A stretch of DNA of 64,000 nucleotides from NCBI GenBank assembly GCA_013400115.1, contig VXBP01008909.1, forward strand, positions 1-64,000. The letters are read 5' to 3'. Numbering within the stretch: the stretch's first letter is position 1; each line of letters starts with the position of its first letter. The notes below the pieces were generated by a model. The model ran no database searches. It saw only the letters and a list, made by a program, of their open reading frames with translations, and had not been told where the DNA came from. This document shows, in pieces, positions 31,131 to 42,478 of this stretch. Made by a program: the position numbers and the translations under genes. Source of the stretch: Rhinopomastus cyanomelas (Eukaryota > Chordata > Aves > Bucerotiformes > Rhinopomastidae).

Positions 31131-31947
31131 CCTCCTTATTAATGAAAGCTACGTGACAAAGTCTATGGAGAATAAAAATGCCAGATTCATTCCATTTCAA
31201 TGTGCAAGGAGTAAATTACCCTCCCTGTCTGCTTTGACTGCAGAAGGAGCTGAGAATAATAGATATTTAATTCCTAGATGGCTAAATCAAGGAGATGGTG
31301 TGTGTTCTCTGCTTGGGTCCCAGTCCACACAGCCTACCCAATGGCTGGGCCATTGCTTTGGGTAATGGATTCTGTTGCCTCTAGTTACTGCACTATAAAA
31401 TAGTTTAATTGCTCTTTTCACCTTGTTTGAAATTAGGGTGATGATCACTCCCTGTATGCCTGTGTCCACAAATGTTTCTCTCCCAGACCTGCTTGCTGTT
31501 GGCCACCGCAGCAGCAGTGGTGCAGCAGATCCCAGCTGTTCATGCCTGGAAGCACAACCTGATTGAGTTTTCTCATTTGATTGAGGTGTCTCCAAACACA
31601 GTTTCTCCATGGCCAAGGGGTAGCCCTCCACTCTTCTCACCTGAGGTTGCCTTTCAGCACACTGAAATCTGCACTTGCCAGAGCAATACACTGGCTGCAC
31701 TCTAGTTAATGCATCTGAACCACATCTGGAGTCACCTTGACAGCAAGTTCCTGATTTATCTTTAAATGGCACCTTTTCTTCTCCCCTTCCATTAGCTGAG
31801 CCCTGTTTTATATTACCAACACAGATGTGGCAACTGACCTGTGTACAGTGTGATGAGCAGCAAGGACAGAGCAAGGGAAATGGATTCACACAGAAGCAGG
31901 GGGTTAGTGCTGCTGCCATACCTGCAGCTGAGTTATTCTGGTGGGTT
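31131..31947. other. Unique stretch inside the longest open frame
   Basis: A minus-strand frame of 255 codons (31287-32054), the longest in the window, spans this stretch and runs into antisense CR1. It has many scattered cysteines and no recognised domain, signal peptide or membrane segment. Confidence 0.4.
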
Positions 31948-32024
31948 GTAGGATCCTGCTCTGGCAGGGAGATTGGACTAGATGATCTTTCGAGGTCCCT
32001 TCCAATCTCTGATGGTCTGTGATT
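31948..32024 (+). repeat. CR1 family A tail (first of a head-to-tail pair)
   Basis: TAGGATCCTGCTCTGGCAGGG, GATGATCTTTCGAGGTCCC, GGTCTGTGATTGTC. The second copy starts about 15 bp later. Confidence 0.92.
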
Positions 32025-32038
32025 GTCACAGGACAACA

Positions 32039-32243
32039 GGGGGAACGTCTTCACAGTGAGGGTGACAGAGCACTAGAAGGGGTTACCCAGGCAGGTTGTG
32101 GAGTCTCCATCTCTGGAGACATTTAAAACCCACCTAATTATGTTCCTATGTGACTTGATCTAGGTGATCCTGTTGTGGAGGAGGGCTTGGACTTTCAAGA
32201 TCCTTTCTGATCCCTAATGTTCTGTGATTCTATGACTCTGTGA
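32039..32243 (+). repeat. CR1 family A, 3' ~205 bp (second of pair)
   Basis: GGGAACGTCTTCACAGTGAGG, GGGGTTACCCAGGCAGGTTGTGG, 3' UTR with a small deletion (GGCTTGGACTTTCAAGATCC), and tail TTCTGTGATTCTATGACTCTGTG. Confidence 0.92.
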
Positions 32244-33390
32244 ATGTCAGGAGCTCCTAAACGCTCATAGGAGGCACAGGTTTGTTCCTTCCTTGTGATC
32301 TGTCATTTTTCTATTACACAGGAAAATGCCAACCCTTAAGCCTTCAGACACCCAGTGAAGAGGCCAAAACCAACTTCAGCCAGTTTGTATGGCTGGACAC
32401 ATTTCCTGAATCGGAGGAAGTTTGATTGACCAGACAGAGAGCAGCTTACAACTGGGCAACCAGTCCCATCTCCTATTTTGTGCTATGATTATTTAGTATC
32501 TGTCTTTCAGCAGATCAGAATCCCATCGGGCTCACTGGAGCACACACAAACACTAAGATGTGTTCACCAACACGGCAAATACTGTCATCCAGCAAAAAAA
32601 GAGGAGCTAAAAGCATGAGGGAAGGGCAATATTCAGTCAGGCAAGGTGACATCGTTTCTTTAATTCTCCAGCAAGCCGAGAACTAGAAAACCTTGGAGCA
32701 GTCACCACGTGAGGTAAAGAAGGACGTGTGAAGTTTTCACTCGCTTAAAGTCATTTAAAAGTTCACTGAGGGTCTGGTCAAAACCCCACTGAAATCAGCA
32801 AGAGCTTTTTGACTGGTTTCTTTCCCCTGAAGAATAGTGCTGCAAAGAAGAGACTGCAAGCTTCAACTACAGAGACTTGCAAATCACAGGGCATCAAAGT
32901 TGGAAAACCCTGTGAACATACCTCCCTCCAGCAATTACTTACCTGCCAGCTTTTGTACTGGGTTGGGGGGAAGCATTAGTTACCTGGAGTTCTGTTTGCA
33001 AATGTGTTTCTCTGGGTGACATTACAGAGCCACAAGTGAATATAAAAGCTGCAGCCCAGAACAGCGCTGATGAGCCCAGTGCAGTTTGCTTACTGGTGGA
33101 TGCAGAGCTTCTCTGAGGTGGGATGGAGCTGTGAGCTGTTCCCCATGTGGTGGGATGGGGCTGCTTGTTGTTACTGAAGCAGGCAAGCACCATCCAGCCC
33201 TTGCTCTTGCCCAGGCTGAACTGATGCACCTCACTAAGCCAGGCAGAAGTGATTCTTCTGGATGTGACTCTTGCCGTTTTAAGGAACTACAGCAGCATGG
33301 TAACACTCAGATGAAGTCAAGAGCCATTAGCAGTGTTTCTCACCCAACTGCACCCCACCACCCACTATTTTGGGATTATAGCACTTTATC
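32244..33390. other. Unique stretch
   Basis: 1.1 kb without CR1. Plus and minus frames at 33022-33306 have no family features. Confidence 0.5.
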
Positions 33391-33799
33391 AGAGAATCAC
33401 AGAACATTAGGGATTGGAAGAGACTTCGAAAGATCATCTAATCCAATCCCCCTGCCAGAGCGAGATCACATAGACCAAGTCACACAGGAACATACCCAGG
33501 CGGGTCTTAAACGTCTCCAGAGAAGGAGACTCCACAATCCCCTTGGGCAGACTGTTCCAATGCTCTGTCACCCTGACTGGGAAGAAGTTCCTTCTCATAT
33601 TGATGGGGAACCTCCTGTGCTGCAGCTCACACCCATTGCCCCTTGTGCTATCATTAGATGCCACTGAGCAGAGCCTGGCTCCATCCTCCCTTCACATATT
33701 TCTAAACATAAATGAGATCACCCCTCAGTCTCCTTTTCTCCAAGCCAAAGAGACCCAGCTTCCTCAGCCTTTCCTCATAAGGGAGATGCTCCGCATCAT
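33391..33799 (-). repeat. CR1 family A, antisense, first part (host of insertion)
   Basis: The minus strand reads NDSTRGNGCELQHRRF, NMRRNFFPVRVTEHWNSLPK and VESPSLETFK (33434-33664), then the 3' UTR and AGAGAATCACAG tail. The ORF2 part continues to CTCATAAGGGAGATGCTCCG, where a sense copy interrupts it. Confidence 0.94.
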
Positions 33800-33969
33800 A
33801 ACAGGCTGCCCAGGGGGGTTGTGGAGTCTCCTTCTCTGGAGACATTTAAAACCTGCCTGGACATGTTCCTGTGCGACTTGGTCTAGGTGACCCTGCTGTG
33901 CAGGAGGATTGGACTAGATGATCCGTTGAGGACCCTTCCAATCCCTAATGTTTTGGGATTCTGTGATTC
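33800..33969 (+). repeat. CR1 family A 3' end inserted into an antisense CR1
   Basis: AACAGGCTGCCCAGGGGG, 3' UTR with GATGATCCGTTGAGGACCC, tail TTTTGGGATTCTGTGATTC. Its arms are complementary to 33391-33565, making a large inverted repeat around a spacer of about 235 bp. Confidence 0.94.
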
Positions 33970-33971
33970 AG

Positions 33972-34020
33972 TGATTTGTGGCTCTGCACTGGCCTCTCTC
34001 CAGCAGTTCTGTGTATTTCC
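33972..34020 (-). repeat. CR1 family A, antisense, second part
   Basis: TTTGTGGCTCTGCACTGGCC and TCTCTCCAGCAGTTCTGTGT. This is the next consensus segment after GGGAGATGCTCC, so it is the remainder of the interrupted copy at 33391-33799. Confidence 0.86.
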
Positions 34021-34818
34021 TTTGCACATGGTCTGCTCCATTTTGCACACAACATCCTGAGTAACATTTCATACCTCTTTTGAGGAAGTATGGTGGTGAC
34101 TGAGCTGAAAAATAACAGAACCGCAGACCACAGTTGTGGAGTTGGGGACGGTGGGAACCACATTCTCTGGGCAGCTGAAAACTGCATCTGAAGAACAAGA
34201 CCAAGTAAGACCCAGGAGAACTGAATGGCTTGAATACTTATTGGAGAAGGAATGGAGCAGCACATGACCTAGAGATCACTGAAATTTTCAGGCATGGTCT
34301 TTTTTTTTTAAATCATAAGGGGAGAGAAAAGCAATATGGAAAAAAATTGCTGAGAATCTAAAGGGTTTTCTAAAGGTGAAAGGTAACTTCTTCCAGGCTG
34401 TCTCAGCAGCAGTAACTGTCACTTTTTTAAAGAAGTGAAAGAGTAAGAACAGCCAAATAGAAACAGACTTGACAAAGTGGGCAACAAATGTGAAATAATA
34501 CTGCTTGGCTGGTAGACAGTAGCAATGAAATAAATATTGGCTCTTGCTGAAAGAGTCTATCAAATACGTATTGGCAAACCCCAGTGTTAAAGGAAGAAAA
34601 AACACATGAGCGAAGAGACCAAGATGGTTTTACCAGGAATGTTTTAAGGGTTTGAATATTTGGGCAGGGAAAAATAAATTAGATATAAAGTGGAAAGATG
34701 GCTGTAACTTTAATAAAATATAAAGAAAAAACCAACCTGTGGAGGAATAAAAACAAGAAAAGCAATATACAGGATGAATAAAAATTAGATAACAGCAACA
34801 ATAACACAGAGCTATAAA
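34021..34818. other. Unique AT-rich stretch
   Basis: It includes a T run at 34302-34310 and A-rich 34640-34800. No repeat family or exon is recognised. Confidence 0.5.
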
Positions 34819-34890
34819 GATCTGGCAGGGGGATTGGACTGCGTGATCTTTTGAGGTCCTTTCCAATCCCTAACGTTCTGTGATTCTGTG
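34819..34890 (+). repeat. CR1 family A tail (head-to-tail with the next copy)
   Basis: ATCTGGCAGGGGGATTGG, GTGATCTTTTGAGGTCC, ACGTTCTGTGATTCTGTG, directly followed by another copy with no spacer. Confidence 0.92.
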
Positions 34891-35311
34891 CAGGGAGTGA
34901 AGCATCTCCCTGATGAGGAAAGGCTGAGGGAGCTTAGTCTCTTTAGCTTGGAGAAGTAGAGACTGAGAGCTGATCTCATTAATGTTGATAAATATGTGAA
35001 TGGTGGATGTCAGGAGGATGGAGTCAGGCTCTGCTCAGTGTCATCTAATGATAGGACAAGGGACAATGGGTGTTAGCTGGAACATAGGAGGTTACCTATC
35101 AATCTGAAAAGGAACTTCTTCCCAGTCAGGGTGACAGAGCAATGGAAGGGGCTGCCCAAGGGGATTGTGGAGTCTCCTTCTCTGGAGATGTTTACAACCC
35201 GCCTGGATATGTTCTTGTTCAGCTTGATCTAGGTGATCCTGCTGTGGTAGGGAGATTGGACTAGATGATCTTTTGAGGTCCCTTCTAATCCCTGATGTTC
35301 TGTGATTCTGT
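34891..35311 (+). repeat. CR1 family A, ~420 bp
   Basis: It begins CAGGGAGTGAAGCATCTCCC and runs through the KR..LRG, GG(C)QEDG and RRNF segments. In-frame stops include TAG in GGAGAAGTAGAGACTG. The 3' UTR and TTCTGTGATTCTGTGAATAAC end the copy. Confidence 0.95.
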
Positions 35312-36972
35312 GAATAACAACAAAACAAAGGTTCTGGAAATTGCTCAAAATAAGAGGAAGACAGAGGGAAGAACTAGCCCATTGTTTAATTGAGAAGGAA
35401 AACAAAGAGACTGTGATGCAGAGATGGGGAAAAGCGAGTTATATTTTTAGAAGAAACAGTAGGAAATGTTTATCTTCTTGTTTAAAAATGAAGTTTACCT
35501 GTGATTAACATAATTTATATATAGAATAAAGAGTCCTGAGAGAGAACACCAGATGAAGCAATGTGAAGGTAACAGGGATGTGTCTGACCCATGAGGACCT
35601 CACAGGATCAGCTTGAATGCTTAAGGAAGCAGCTCTGAGCAGTGAAATCATTTTGTTCAATAATTCAGGGATGGCCGGTGAGGTCCCAGAGGACAGGAGA
35701 GCAGTGAGCATGGCAACTGTGTTAGAAAGAAGGGAGAAAAACAAAAGATCAGCCAGCCTAACTTCGCTCTTGGAGATTTCTAAATGACTATTAGGGGTTA
35801 CAAAGAAACCACACCCTGCACACCTGTATGGTTTGCATTGTGATACACACCATCTTTACCACCTAACCACATGGATGTGCCATGAGGTACAGAGATGATG
35901 GTATGTTATACTTTATAGCATAGTTTTCCTCTGGATCTGGATCCCTGCCTGGATCAGAAGGCATGATGATTCTGTAATGGGGAGAAGGAATGGAGTTCAG
36001 TTGTTCTGAAGACCAGCATCAAGACCTCTTTAAAGGACTTCCAGCAAGCTATCTTGCTTTCTTCCATACATACACAGAGATCTTCCATACTGACAAATCT
36101 TTGGATCCTTCATCGGTATCCATTAACCTCAGACACCATCATTCACAGCAAAGGACACATTCATCTACAAAAATAGTTCCTTTCCCTTCAAAATATTTTC
36201 CCGTGTCACGGATCTGCATCAGCTCCCACACATTATGATACTTCGACCTTCCACACGAGAAGCAATAAACCCAACTGCATGTGAGGGGGAGTAACAAAAC
36301 TCCAAAGGGCACATTTTCTCTAAGACCCTATGACTGAGGTCACTTATGATGCTCTCAGGTGTAGACTTCTATTTTTACAGCAATGTAGGTTGCCACAGCC
36401 ATTGGTTTGCCCTTGTCTCATGTCCCAGAAGAGATCTCAGGAGGAAAAGGAGGGTGGGGAGAAGAGAGAGGTTTGGAATTATAATGTAAAAAGTCATGTG
36501 TTCCTGTTTTTTAGGTCATCTTGCCAAGTGGATAGATTTATCTTGTCTCTAAAGACTGTTAGCGGGATTAAAGAAGGCACAGAAACCTTCCCTCTTGTTT
36601 CAGTAGAACTGCTGACCCTGCCTCCTCCTTTCCCTTTCCCCCTTACACCAGGAGCTCCCAGCCTTAGGTGCTAATTTCATCAGATCAACGCAACGCATCC
36701 TTTAATAGATCAAGTTATGGAAGACGCCTTTGCTTTATTGACTTGAGACATTCCTGTCAGAGCTTTGACCCTGAAGACTGATATCGTGGTTGCCAACTGC
36801 AGCAACCAAAGAAAGGAGCTTGCCTGTCTGTGACCACTTCCAAGAGGTATAGCAGTTTTATGATGTGGCTGATGGCAGGAATTTGGACTAGTGTGGTGAC
36901 CCATGAGCTCTCTTCTGATTCTTTTTGTCCTCTCTTCCCTTGTCATGACTCCAGGAATGAGGAGAATGGATT
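35312..36972. other. Unique stretch
   Basis: 1.66 kb with no CR1. It is AT-rich around 35500-35530. No exon is recognised. Confidence 0.5.
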
Positions 36973-37076
36973 TCACAGAATCATTCCGGTTGGAAAAGAC
37001 TCTTGGGATCATTGAGTCCAACCATCAACCCTACTCTACAAGTTCACCCTTAAATCAGATCCCCCAACACTACATC
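36973..37076 (-). repeat. CR1 family C, antisense tail
   Basis: CACAGAATCATTCCGGTTGG, GACTCTTGGGATCATTGAG and TCCAACCATCAACCCTACTC, cut at CACTACATCT by a sense family A copy. Confidence 0.9.
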
Positions 37077-37214
37077 TGGTCTGTGGAGACGTTTAAAAAC
37101 CTCCTGGACATGTTCCTGTTTGACTTGATCTAGGTGATCCTGCTGTGGCTGGGAGATTGGACTAGATGATCTTTCACAGTCTCTTCCAATCCCTAATGCT
37201 CTGATTCTGTGATT
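37077..37214 (+). repeat. CR1 family A 3' end abutting family C
   Basis: GGTCTGTGGAGACGTTTAAAAACC, ATCTAGGTGATCCTGCTGTGG, GATGATCTTTCACAGTCTC, CTCTGATTCTGTGATT. Confidence 0.92.
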
Positions 37215-38271
37215 AATCACAGACTGCTGTGGATAACCTAAGTGCTGGAAGCACACTGCTTTCACAGGCAGTTCACTCCTGTGTGACTGCACCGTCACGT
37301 CAACAAGGAGCAAAACCAGCTTTCCAGCCACCCTTGAGCTGCTCCTGTACAGACATAACACAACTTGTGAGGATAAGTGTAGTTTTTCTTGGCTTGCTAT
37401 GTCCTCAGCAAAGCTAAGCCCCTGCACTTTGTCACCAAAAGACAGGCCTATCACCCAAAAGTAGACACTTGCCCAAAAGAAGCAAGATTTACAGCATTCT
37501 GTGCTGCTTATAACAGGATCCAAGGGCAACCAGCTCAGCTGTCCCTTGCTACAGTTAATCATCCAAACCTCATCTGGAGTGACAGTGTGGTTCTGCTTCC
37601 CACACAGTTTAAAAGGTCCGTGTAATCTCTGAGAGCACTGGCAATAGTTGTTATCATTTGCTGATAACCCAGACACTTATAATTTCCCCCAAGCCCCAGT
37701 CAGGTCTGTTTGTTTTTCCCTTGTACAGGACTCTTTTTAATCTTCGCTTTGACCTCAAAAGACCTGTCGGGTGTTAGCCCATGAAATCAGCTTAACAACT
37801 TCCCTATCCTCTCACTTCTCATTTATGAAAACAATTTCCACATTGGTTCCACTTTCCTCCTTCATCCCTGCAATTTCACATCCATTCTGTTGCTATTTGC
37901 TATTCCTGGTCTCTCACCCCGTTCCCTTGCAGTTCCGGTTCCCTGCAGAGAAATTACAGATTGCCACAATAATTAGTTTGTAGTGTTATCGGCTTCTGGC
38001 CCTCTAATAGCTCTCAGAATAAAGCTGTCACCCAACACTGACCACCTCATGTAATCAAAATAATATTAGAATAACCTTTCCCACTGCTGGCTGTGGGTTT
38101 CTTGCTTTGTTGCCTTGATTGTGTTTATTAATCAGAAAGTACAATTAATTTTCCTGTATCCACACGTGCAGCTTAATTTTTTGTCCTCCAAGATGAGTTT
38201 CAGAGTATGTTCCTGTTTATTTGGTTATTTCCTACCACCCTTCTGCTAAAGAAACCTGCAGGGGCAGGGAA
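37215..38271. other. Unique stretch; 38040-38230 regulatory-looking
   Basis: No CR1. 38105-38160 has homeodomain-like words (GTTTATTAATCAGAAAG, CAATTAATTTTCC) close to ACACGTGCAGC. Elsewhere nothing is recognised. Confidence 0.4.
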
Positions 38272-38301
38272 CCATAGAATCATTTAGGTTGGAAAAGACC
38301 A
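38272..38301 (-). repeat. Old CR1 antisense tail, interrupted
   Basis: CCATAGAATCATTTAGGTTGG and AAAAGACC. The same element seems to resume at 38736-38752 (GAGACCAACCATTAACC) after a family A insertion. Confidence 0.82.
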
Positions 38302-38735
38302 TGACCCAGCAATGTGCCTTTGTGGCCAAGAAGGCCAATGGCATCCTGGGATGAATCAGAAGGAGATGGTTAGCAGATCAAGAGAGGTTCTCCTTCCCCT
38401 CTACTCTGACCACATCTGGAATCTCGTGCCCAGTTCTGGGCCCCTCAGTTCAAGACAGACCCAGAGCTGCTGGAGAAAGCCCAGCACAGAGCCATAGAGA
38501 TGATGGAGTGCAGCATCTCCCTGATGAGGAAAGGCTGAGGGAGCTGGGTCTCTTAAGCTTGGAAAAAAGAAGACTGAGGGGTGACCCCATAAGTGTCTCC
38601 TCTGGAAATGTTTAAAACCCACTTGGATGTGTTCCTCTGTGACTTGGTCTAGGTGATCCTGCTGTGGTGGGGGGATTGGACTAGATGAACTTTCAAGGTC
38701 CCTTACAATCCCTAATGTTCTGTGATTCTGTGATT
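38302..38735 (+). repeat. CR1 family A nested in an old antisense tail, internally deleted
   Basis: It starts ATGACCCAGCAATGTGCC and reads through the SRSR.VLLPLYS region and GCTGAGGGAGCTGGG to GGGTGACCCCAT. It then jumps about 250 bp to AAGTGTCTCCTCTGGAAATG and finishes with a full 3' UTR and TTCTGTGATTCTGTGATT tail. Confidence 0.94.
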
Positions 38736-38752
38736 GAGACCAACCATTAACC

Positions 38753-40297
38753 AGGAACTTCAGTCTAAAGAAACCCTGGGGGCAGGAAACTCCATATTTT
38801 GATTTGAGTCTATTTGTTTGTTTTCTTGGTTATCTTGGCTTCATCCTGTGAGATCAAATTGCTTTGAAAACTGTATGGAACTGCACTGTTTTTAAAATCA
38901 GCCCAAGTCAGTATAAGAGAGTCTGGGTCCTTGGAGTCTCTTCTCACTCCATCACTCACTTCCCCACATGTCACATCACGTGCAACACTCAGTGCCTTGC
39001 TTTCCACAGTTGCATCACTGACACTAAGTGGTTGCAGGGTGTTATCTCATGAGTTCTTCAAACTAGGCTCCTGCTATGACAACTTTAAAGCCTTATTCAG
39101 GATTTTCAAGTAAACGTCAATTTCTTTAGGAAGTAATTTGAGGAAATTCTGTGTCCTTTGAGTGCAAAATATGTTCCTGTGAGGACAAACTGTGCTTCCT
39201 GTGGATGCCAGTTAACACAACACTTTCTGAGAATCAGCCCTTCCAGGAGCACTTCTCTGGAAGACCCTACAAAACGTCTCACATGTGTGTGGTGTTCTGA
39301 CTGAAGTGGAGAAGTGCTGCTTTCCTTTAGTGGTGATTGTGCTGGTCTCTAGTTTTTCTCAAGATGGATTTTAAAATCTCATCTGGCCTCCAAATGAGGC
39401 AGTAGAAGTCACATGAAAGAAGGTATTTCAGTCTGGAGTCCACCGCAGCAATAGGGTATCAGTGAAAGGACACGGTCTGATGCTAGAGAAAAGCAGCCTG
39501 GGTTTTAATTGGGTTTTTTCCTTTGTTTCCTGGGGGGCTTTTTTTAAGATCAGTGAAGGGATCATCTAAGCCCAACAGAAATCAGTCTTCTTTCCTGGCA
39601 GCAAATAACTGGGAAGTCAATATCTGAGTGGGATGAGTCAAGCTGAGGTAGATGCCACGGCTGGTTGATCAGCCTTAAGTCTCCTGATGAGGAAGCACAG
39701 ATTTGTATTAAGAGTAACACGGACACACTTGCAGTCTGTATGTATCTGTGATAGCTGGATCTTGGCAATCACCTTGATTAGTTGCTTCAAATGGGCAGGG
39801 GAAAGTGCTAGTGAGCAGCTGTGTTCATTAGAAGATGCTGTGCAAACCTGCTGGAAACATGGATAAACAGCTAAAACTTGCCAAATATTCCTTTCGGTGT
39901 CTGGTTGAGGGATGAGGCAGTTTGTACTAGTCCTGTTCTTCCTCTCAGCAGTCAGTTTAACACTTAGAAAGTGACATCTTCAAGCTTGTCAATTCCATCC
40001 TCTTCCTGGATTGCAGTTTTCACCATTTTTATGACTGTGATGCGGAACAGTTTTGAGGATTGCAGTGCTGACACATCAGCATACCTAGCAAAGATGAAAG
40101 GATTCTCTATTCAAGATCTGTGGAAGAAGCTTTGGTCAAAATAGGTAAACTTGGCAATATGCAAACTGGTAGAGGTTGGGGACACCTCTGGAGATGCTCT
40201 AGCCAAAGCCCACTGTTCATGCAAGGCCATATCCAGTTAGGTTTTGATTGGATGAAGATGACACAGCCCATCTGGATAACCTGTACTAGTGTTTGAT
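38753..40297. other. Unique stretch
   Basis: 1.5 kb with no repeat family or exon recognised. Confidence 0.5.
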
Positions 40298-40421
40298 CAT
40301 AGAATCATTGAGGTTGGAAAAGACCATGAGCCAGCAATGTGTCCTTGTGGCCAAGAAGGCCAATGGCATCCTGAGATGAATCAGAAGGAGACAGTTAGCA
40401 GATCAAGAGAGGTTCTCCTCT
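40298..40421. repeat. Chimaeric CR1 unit: old antisense tail fused to family A sense fragment
   Basis: 40298-40325 (CATAGAATCATTGAGG, TTGGAAAAGACC) is an antisense old tail. 40326-40421 (ATGAGCCAGCAATGTG to AGAGAGGTTCTCCTC) is family A sense ORF2. The same junction and order occur at 38272-38394 with roughly 93% identity by eye. Confidence 0.88.
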
Positions 40422-40422
40422 C

Positions 40423-40578
40423 TTGAGAAGAAGTTTTAGGTTTTCTGGGGGGTGTGAGGGGGTTTATGTTTAAATGGAATTCCCTGTGCTCCCAGTTTTT
40501 CATGCTTTGTTTCTTGTCCCTGGGTACCACTGAGAAGAGTCTGGCTCCATCCTCCTGACACCTACCCTGCAGCTCCTA
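40423..40578 (-). repeat. Diverged antisense CR1 ORF2 fragment
   Basis: TGAGAAGAAGTTTTAGG, CCCTGTGCTCCCAGTTTTTC, TCTTGTCCCTGGGTACCACTG and GTCTGGCTCCATCCTCC correspond to the GHKLEHRR..VVPSD.. region on the minus strand. No tail is present. Confidence 0.75.
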
Positions 40579-42278
40579 CAATGACATGAAATTTTTCTTT
40601 TCTGCCTACACTGCTGCAGAAGTCAAACTTTTTTTGTCCAGGGACACTGCAAAAACTCCTAGACAATGGGCTGCAAATGTGGAGGTTTCCAATTGCTTAA
40701 GTATTTTAGATGCTGTTGCTGCAACACCACGTATTTTGCCTGAAATACTGCATTTTAGTCTAATTCATACATGAGCTTTGTCAAGGGAGAGTCTCAAAAA
40801 GAAGGCACGGAACTGCTTCCACATGTTCTCTTCAATGTTTATAAGCCAAACATAGCACCAATAGGAGACACATAAAAACATCTCTGAATTCAACCTGCCA
40901 GACTCAGGCAAAGCCTCACGCTCGCGTTAAAAACACTAATCCTGTGCTAATTTGCATGCAAGCCCTCTCCCAGTCTTTCGGTGGATGTTGTGTGTGCTCA
41001 GTCACACGGTGGTGATCCAGCCAGCAGGCGTGGACAGCCCTGCTCTTTGCCAGATGGCACTGAAACCTCCCACTCCCATGGCAGAAGCCAGGCTCTCGGA
41101 GTCAACAGCAAGTCTTTCCTGAGGGACTGCAGAAACATACTTCTTCTGCTTCTCAGATCTCACAGATATAAAACCAAAATGAAGCAATTCCCACATCTAA
41201 TCTGCTCCCTCACACATCTGGGTTTTACCCAGACACTTTGACTTGGAAACTTTCAAGTGACCCAGAGACAAGATGCTTTACAACCCCGTGCAATGGCTGA
41301 GAGAATACACTCACCCAGATCATCTGCAGCACAAAGGAATGGAGAAAACATCTGTTACACCAACTCATATGTCTGGAAGAAGTGGACAAGCTTCAGGGCA
41401 CACAAGCCCTTCATTGGATTTTTTTCCAAGCAATTAAAAACAACAGTCAGAGACCAGACCTCCAGTGCTAAGAAGAGAGTCCTCTCCATTACAGCACTGG
41501 GAGATTCTGCTCCTTTCCTTTTCACCAGCTCAGTGAGGTGGACAAAGTGGCAGAGCAGGCATGGAGGAAACAGAGTTCTCTTGTCTTGGCCAACAGCACA
41601 CCCTCAGAAGCAGAAGAGATAATAGGATGGCATGTTGACACCTGATGGCTGCTGAGCAACTTATGAAACTACTATTGTTTCTCAGATCTTTCTTAATATA
41701 CTGGTGACCATCTTACAACATCATAGTGGCAACAGATACTCTTCCAGAGAGGTCTGGAAAAGATCAAGAGCTGAGAAGTCTTTGGTTGATAAACTGGAAG
41801 GTGAAGGTAGCATTCCTGGGCAGCCTGTTCATGGCACCACTGCTGTGACGTATAAACCTGAGGCGCTTCCTGCTGAAACACTCACCCAGCACCTCTCACC
41901 AGCTCTAAATGATTAACCAAGCAATTCTGCTTGAGGAATCTACAAATCTGAGCTAGTCAAATGCATTATTTATAGCAATTTCCCTGAATTCCAGATGCTC
42001 ATCACAATTCATTTGCATCTCATTCAGCTCAACTCATCATAGCCAAAGGCAGCACAAGGGCTTGAATTTTAACCAGATGCCAGACCATCATGACCAACAT
42101 GACTCTGCTAGCGCCTGGAAAGGTCACTGATGGTTTGCTCTCATGGCACGTTCCTCTTCTTCTTGCAAGTCTCATCTGACTTTGCTTGTACAAATACATG
42201 CTAGAAAAACACTGATAACTTTGGGAGACCTCCACCTCATTTGCCCCAGCCCGCAGAAAAGAAGCAGCAAAGCTGGAA
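40579..42278. other. Unique stretch
   Basis: 1.7 kb without CR1. The 121-codon plus frame at 41257-41622 has no domain. 41930-42010 is AT-rich. Confidence 0.5.
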
Positions 42279-42478
42279 CATCTCAAGTTGCATCAGGAGA
42301 AGTTTTGATTGGATGTTAGGAGAAAGTTCTTTACTGAGAGAGAGGTTGAGCACTGGAACAGGCTGCCTACTGACGGCACTTGAACACTTGGGGCCATGGT
42401 CTAGGGGTTAGGGAGATGCTGGGATGAGGGCTGGACTTGATGATGCTGAAGGTCTTCTCCAGCCATAATTATTCTATT
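42279..42478 (+). repeat. Old CR1 (family B), sense 3' end
   Basis: CATCTCAAGTTGCATCAGGAG, TTGGATGTTAGGAGAAAGTTC, GGCTGGACTTGATGATGCTG, AATTATTCTATTATC. Confidence 0.86.

Noticed and set aside
31948..32243. Tandem duplication of one CR1 copy
   Set aside because: The two tails start at different consensus points and differ in sequence, so two insertions are simpler.
33086..33667. 193-codon plus frame
   Set aside because: Its second half is an antisense reading of a CR1 copy (33391-33799); the first half has no domain.
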